From NCBI GenBank assembly GCA_007119075.1, contig SKQJ01000274.1:1-13860 (forward strand): a stretch of DNA of 13,860 nt, in the 5' to 3' direction. Below the pieces are notes generated by a model, which worked only from the letters and a program-made list of their open reading frames with translations, had not been told where the DNA came from and did not search any database. Origin of the DNA: Bacteroidales bacterium (GTDB taxonomy: Bacteria; Bacteroidota; Bacteroidia; Bacteroidales; PUMT01). Positions 13,072 through 13,860 of this stretch are shown in pieces. Position numbers and translations under genes: made by a program. Every line of letters starts with the position of its first letter. The stretch's first letter is position 1.

Positions 13072-13860
13072 ATGAAAATTAGAATCTTTAAAATCTTCGG
13101 GTTAATGGCTGTTATGCTTCTATTCTTTACGGCCTGCGATCAGGATGTTATGGACATGAACAGGGGCGAAGGCGTTGTGCCTTCAGTCACTAATCTTGAT
13201 CCGGCCGTTTTTTCGGAGGCCGAGGGTACCTATATTAGCTTTGACATTGACGTACAGGATTATACCGGCGATCTGGTTGTTCTTGCTTCGGTCGACGGCG
13301 ATAAGAGCCGGACACCGGTCAAGACAATCAGCAATTTTCCCGCAAATGTTACGGTTACCCTGGAAGAAGTAGCCCAGGCTAAAGGCGTAAGCGTCAATAA
13401 TTTTGAGGTAGGCTCAATATTCAATTTCGAAGTGCAGACCACTGTTGGCGGCAAAAATTATCGCTCACCCGCATCATTTAATGCCCCTCTTGCGTGTGAA
13501 TATCTTCCTGAAGTAGTTTCAGGCGACTACACTGCATCAAGTGCAGGCTGGCAGGTAAGCGGTCCCATTACCATCGTGGCTGATGAAGATGACATGTTTA
13601 CACTCTATGTAAGCGGACTGGTTGCACTTGATGGAATGGATGAAGACCAGGGTCCTCTTGTAATGGTTGTTAACCCGGGCAATTTCCAGGTTACTGCCCC
13701 CAGGACAGTTCTGGGAACCGACTTCTTTGGATTTGACAATGTAGCATATGAGGGTTTCGGTGTTCTGGATACCTGCACCGGTGAGTATGATATGACTTTC
13801 ACAATTACAGTCGATCAGGGATCGTTCGGATCATATGGATTTGTCTTCAGACCGAACTAG
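13072..13860 (+). CDS. Third susCD-operon lipoprotein, SusE-like position, unknown ligand
   Basis: This complete 262-residue lipoprotein ends with TAG at the last base of the window. The signal peptide ends in FFTAC (Cys22), followed by DQDVMDMNRGEG, which resembles the SusD protein's post-cysteine stretch and suggests surface display. I see two β-rich parts: about 37-138 (LDPAVFSEAEGTYISFDIDV, then VGGKNYRSPASF), and about 141-262, which begins ACEYLPEVVSGDY and ends FGSYGFVFRPN. Cys142 and Cys235 could form a disulfide in the second part. There is no catalytic motif I recognise. It starts 44 bp after the SusD stop with no terminator between. Its position and architecture suggest an accessory substrate-binding protein like SusE/SusF, but I could not match it to a named family. 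It could also be an enzyme of an unrecognised fold. Confidence 0.8.
   Translation: MKIRIFKIFGLMAVMLLFFTACDQDVMDMNRGEGVVPSVTNLDPAVFSEAEGTYISFDIDVQDYTGDLVVLASVDGDKSRTPVKTISNFPANVTVTLEEVAQAKGVSVNNFEVGSIFNFEVQTTVGGKNYRSPASFNAPLACEYLPEVVSGDYTASSAGWQVSGPITIVADEDDMFTLYVSGLVALDGMDEDQGPLVMVVNPGNFQVTAPRTVLGTDFFGFDNVAYEGFGVLDTCTGEYDMTFTITVDQGSFGSYGFVFRPN

Overview
The window looks like a chromosomal segment from a member of the Bacteroidota. The reasons are a SusC/SusD outer-membrane pair, surface-type lipoproteins with an acidic stretch after the lipid cysteine, almost no Shine-Dalgarno sequences before the genes, and at least two promoters of the Bacteroidota form TTTG-18 bp-TAnnTTTG (ahead of tRNA-Gly and ahead of susC). 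I cannot name the genus from the sequence. Housekeeping genes (pdxH, mutS, two tRNAs) sit between two blocks of carbohydrate-use genes.

Left block (3-2409, minus strand). A Tat-exported Gfo/Idh/MocA oxidoreductase is followed by a DUF1080 lipoprotein of the 3-keto-glycoside hydrolase family. Together they suggest an extracytoplasmic route in which a sugar is oxidised and the keto-glycoside is then cleaved. The 193 bp between them contain a 14-bp perfect-stem hairpin.

Middle block (2745-7594). pdxH (minus) is divergent from a small unrecognised two-helix membrane protein (plus). Next come tRNA-Leu(UAA) and tRNA-Gly(GCC) on the minus strand, each followed by a hairpin terminator. The terminator after tRNA-Leu is shared with the small membrane gene converging on it. 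An L-fucose mutarotase gene (fucU, plus) converges on a full-length mutS (minus) that appears to start with TTG.

Right block (7595-13860). A 726-bp stretch without a credible gene separates mutS from a plus-strand operon. It holds a 17-bp perfect palindrome near mutS, a cluster of hairpins that could be a small RNA or decayed sequence, and the susC promoter. The operon encodes a SusC-type TonB-dependent transporter, a SusD-like lipoprotein 12 bp later, and a third lipoprotein 44 bp after that, whose stop codon is the last three bases of the window. The SusC/SusD pair would bind and import a glycan or other large nutrient. The third protein is probably an accessory surface binder. No substrate can be read from the sequence, and the operon may continue past the edge.

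I found no mobile element, CRISPR array, integrase, toxin or defence gene. The least explained parts are the third lipoprotein, the small membrane protein, the palindrome at 7691-7707 and the structured region at about 7880-8070.
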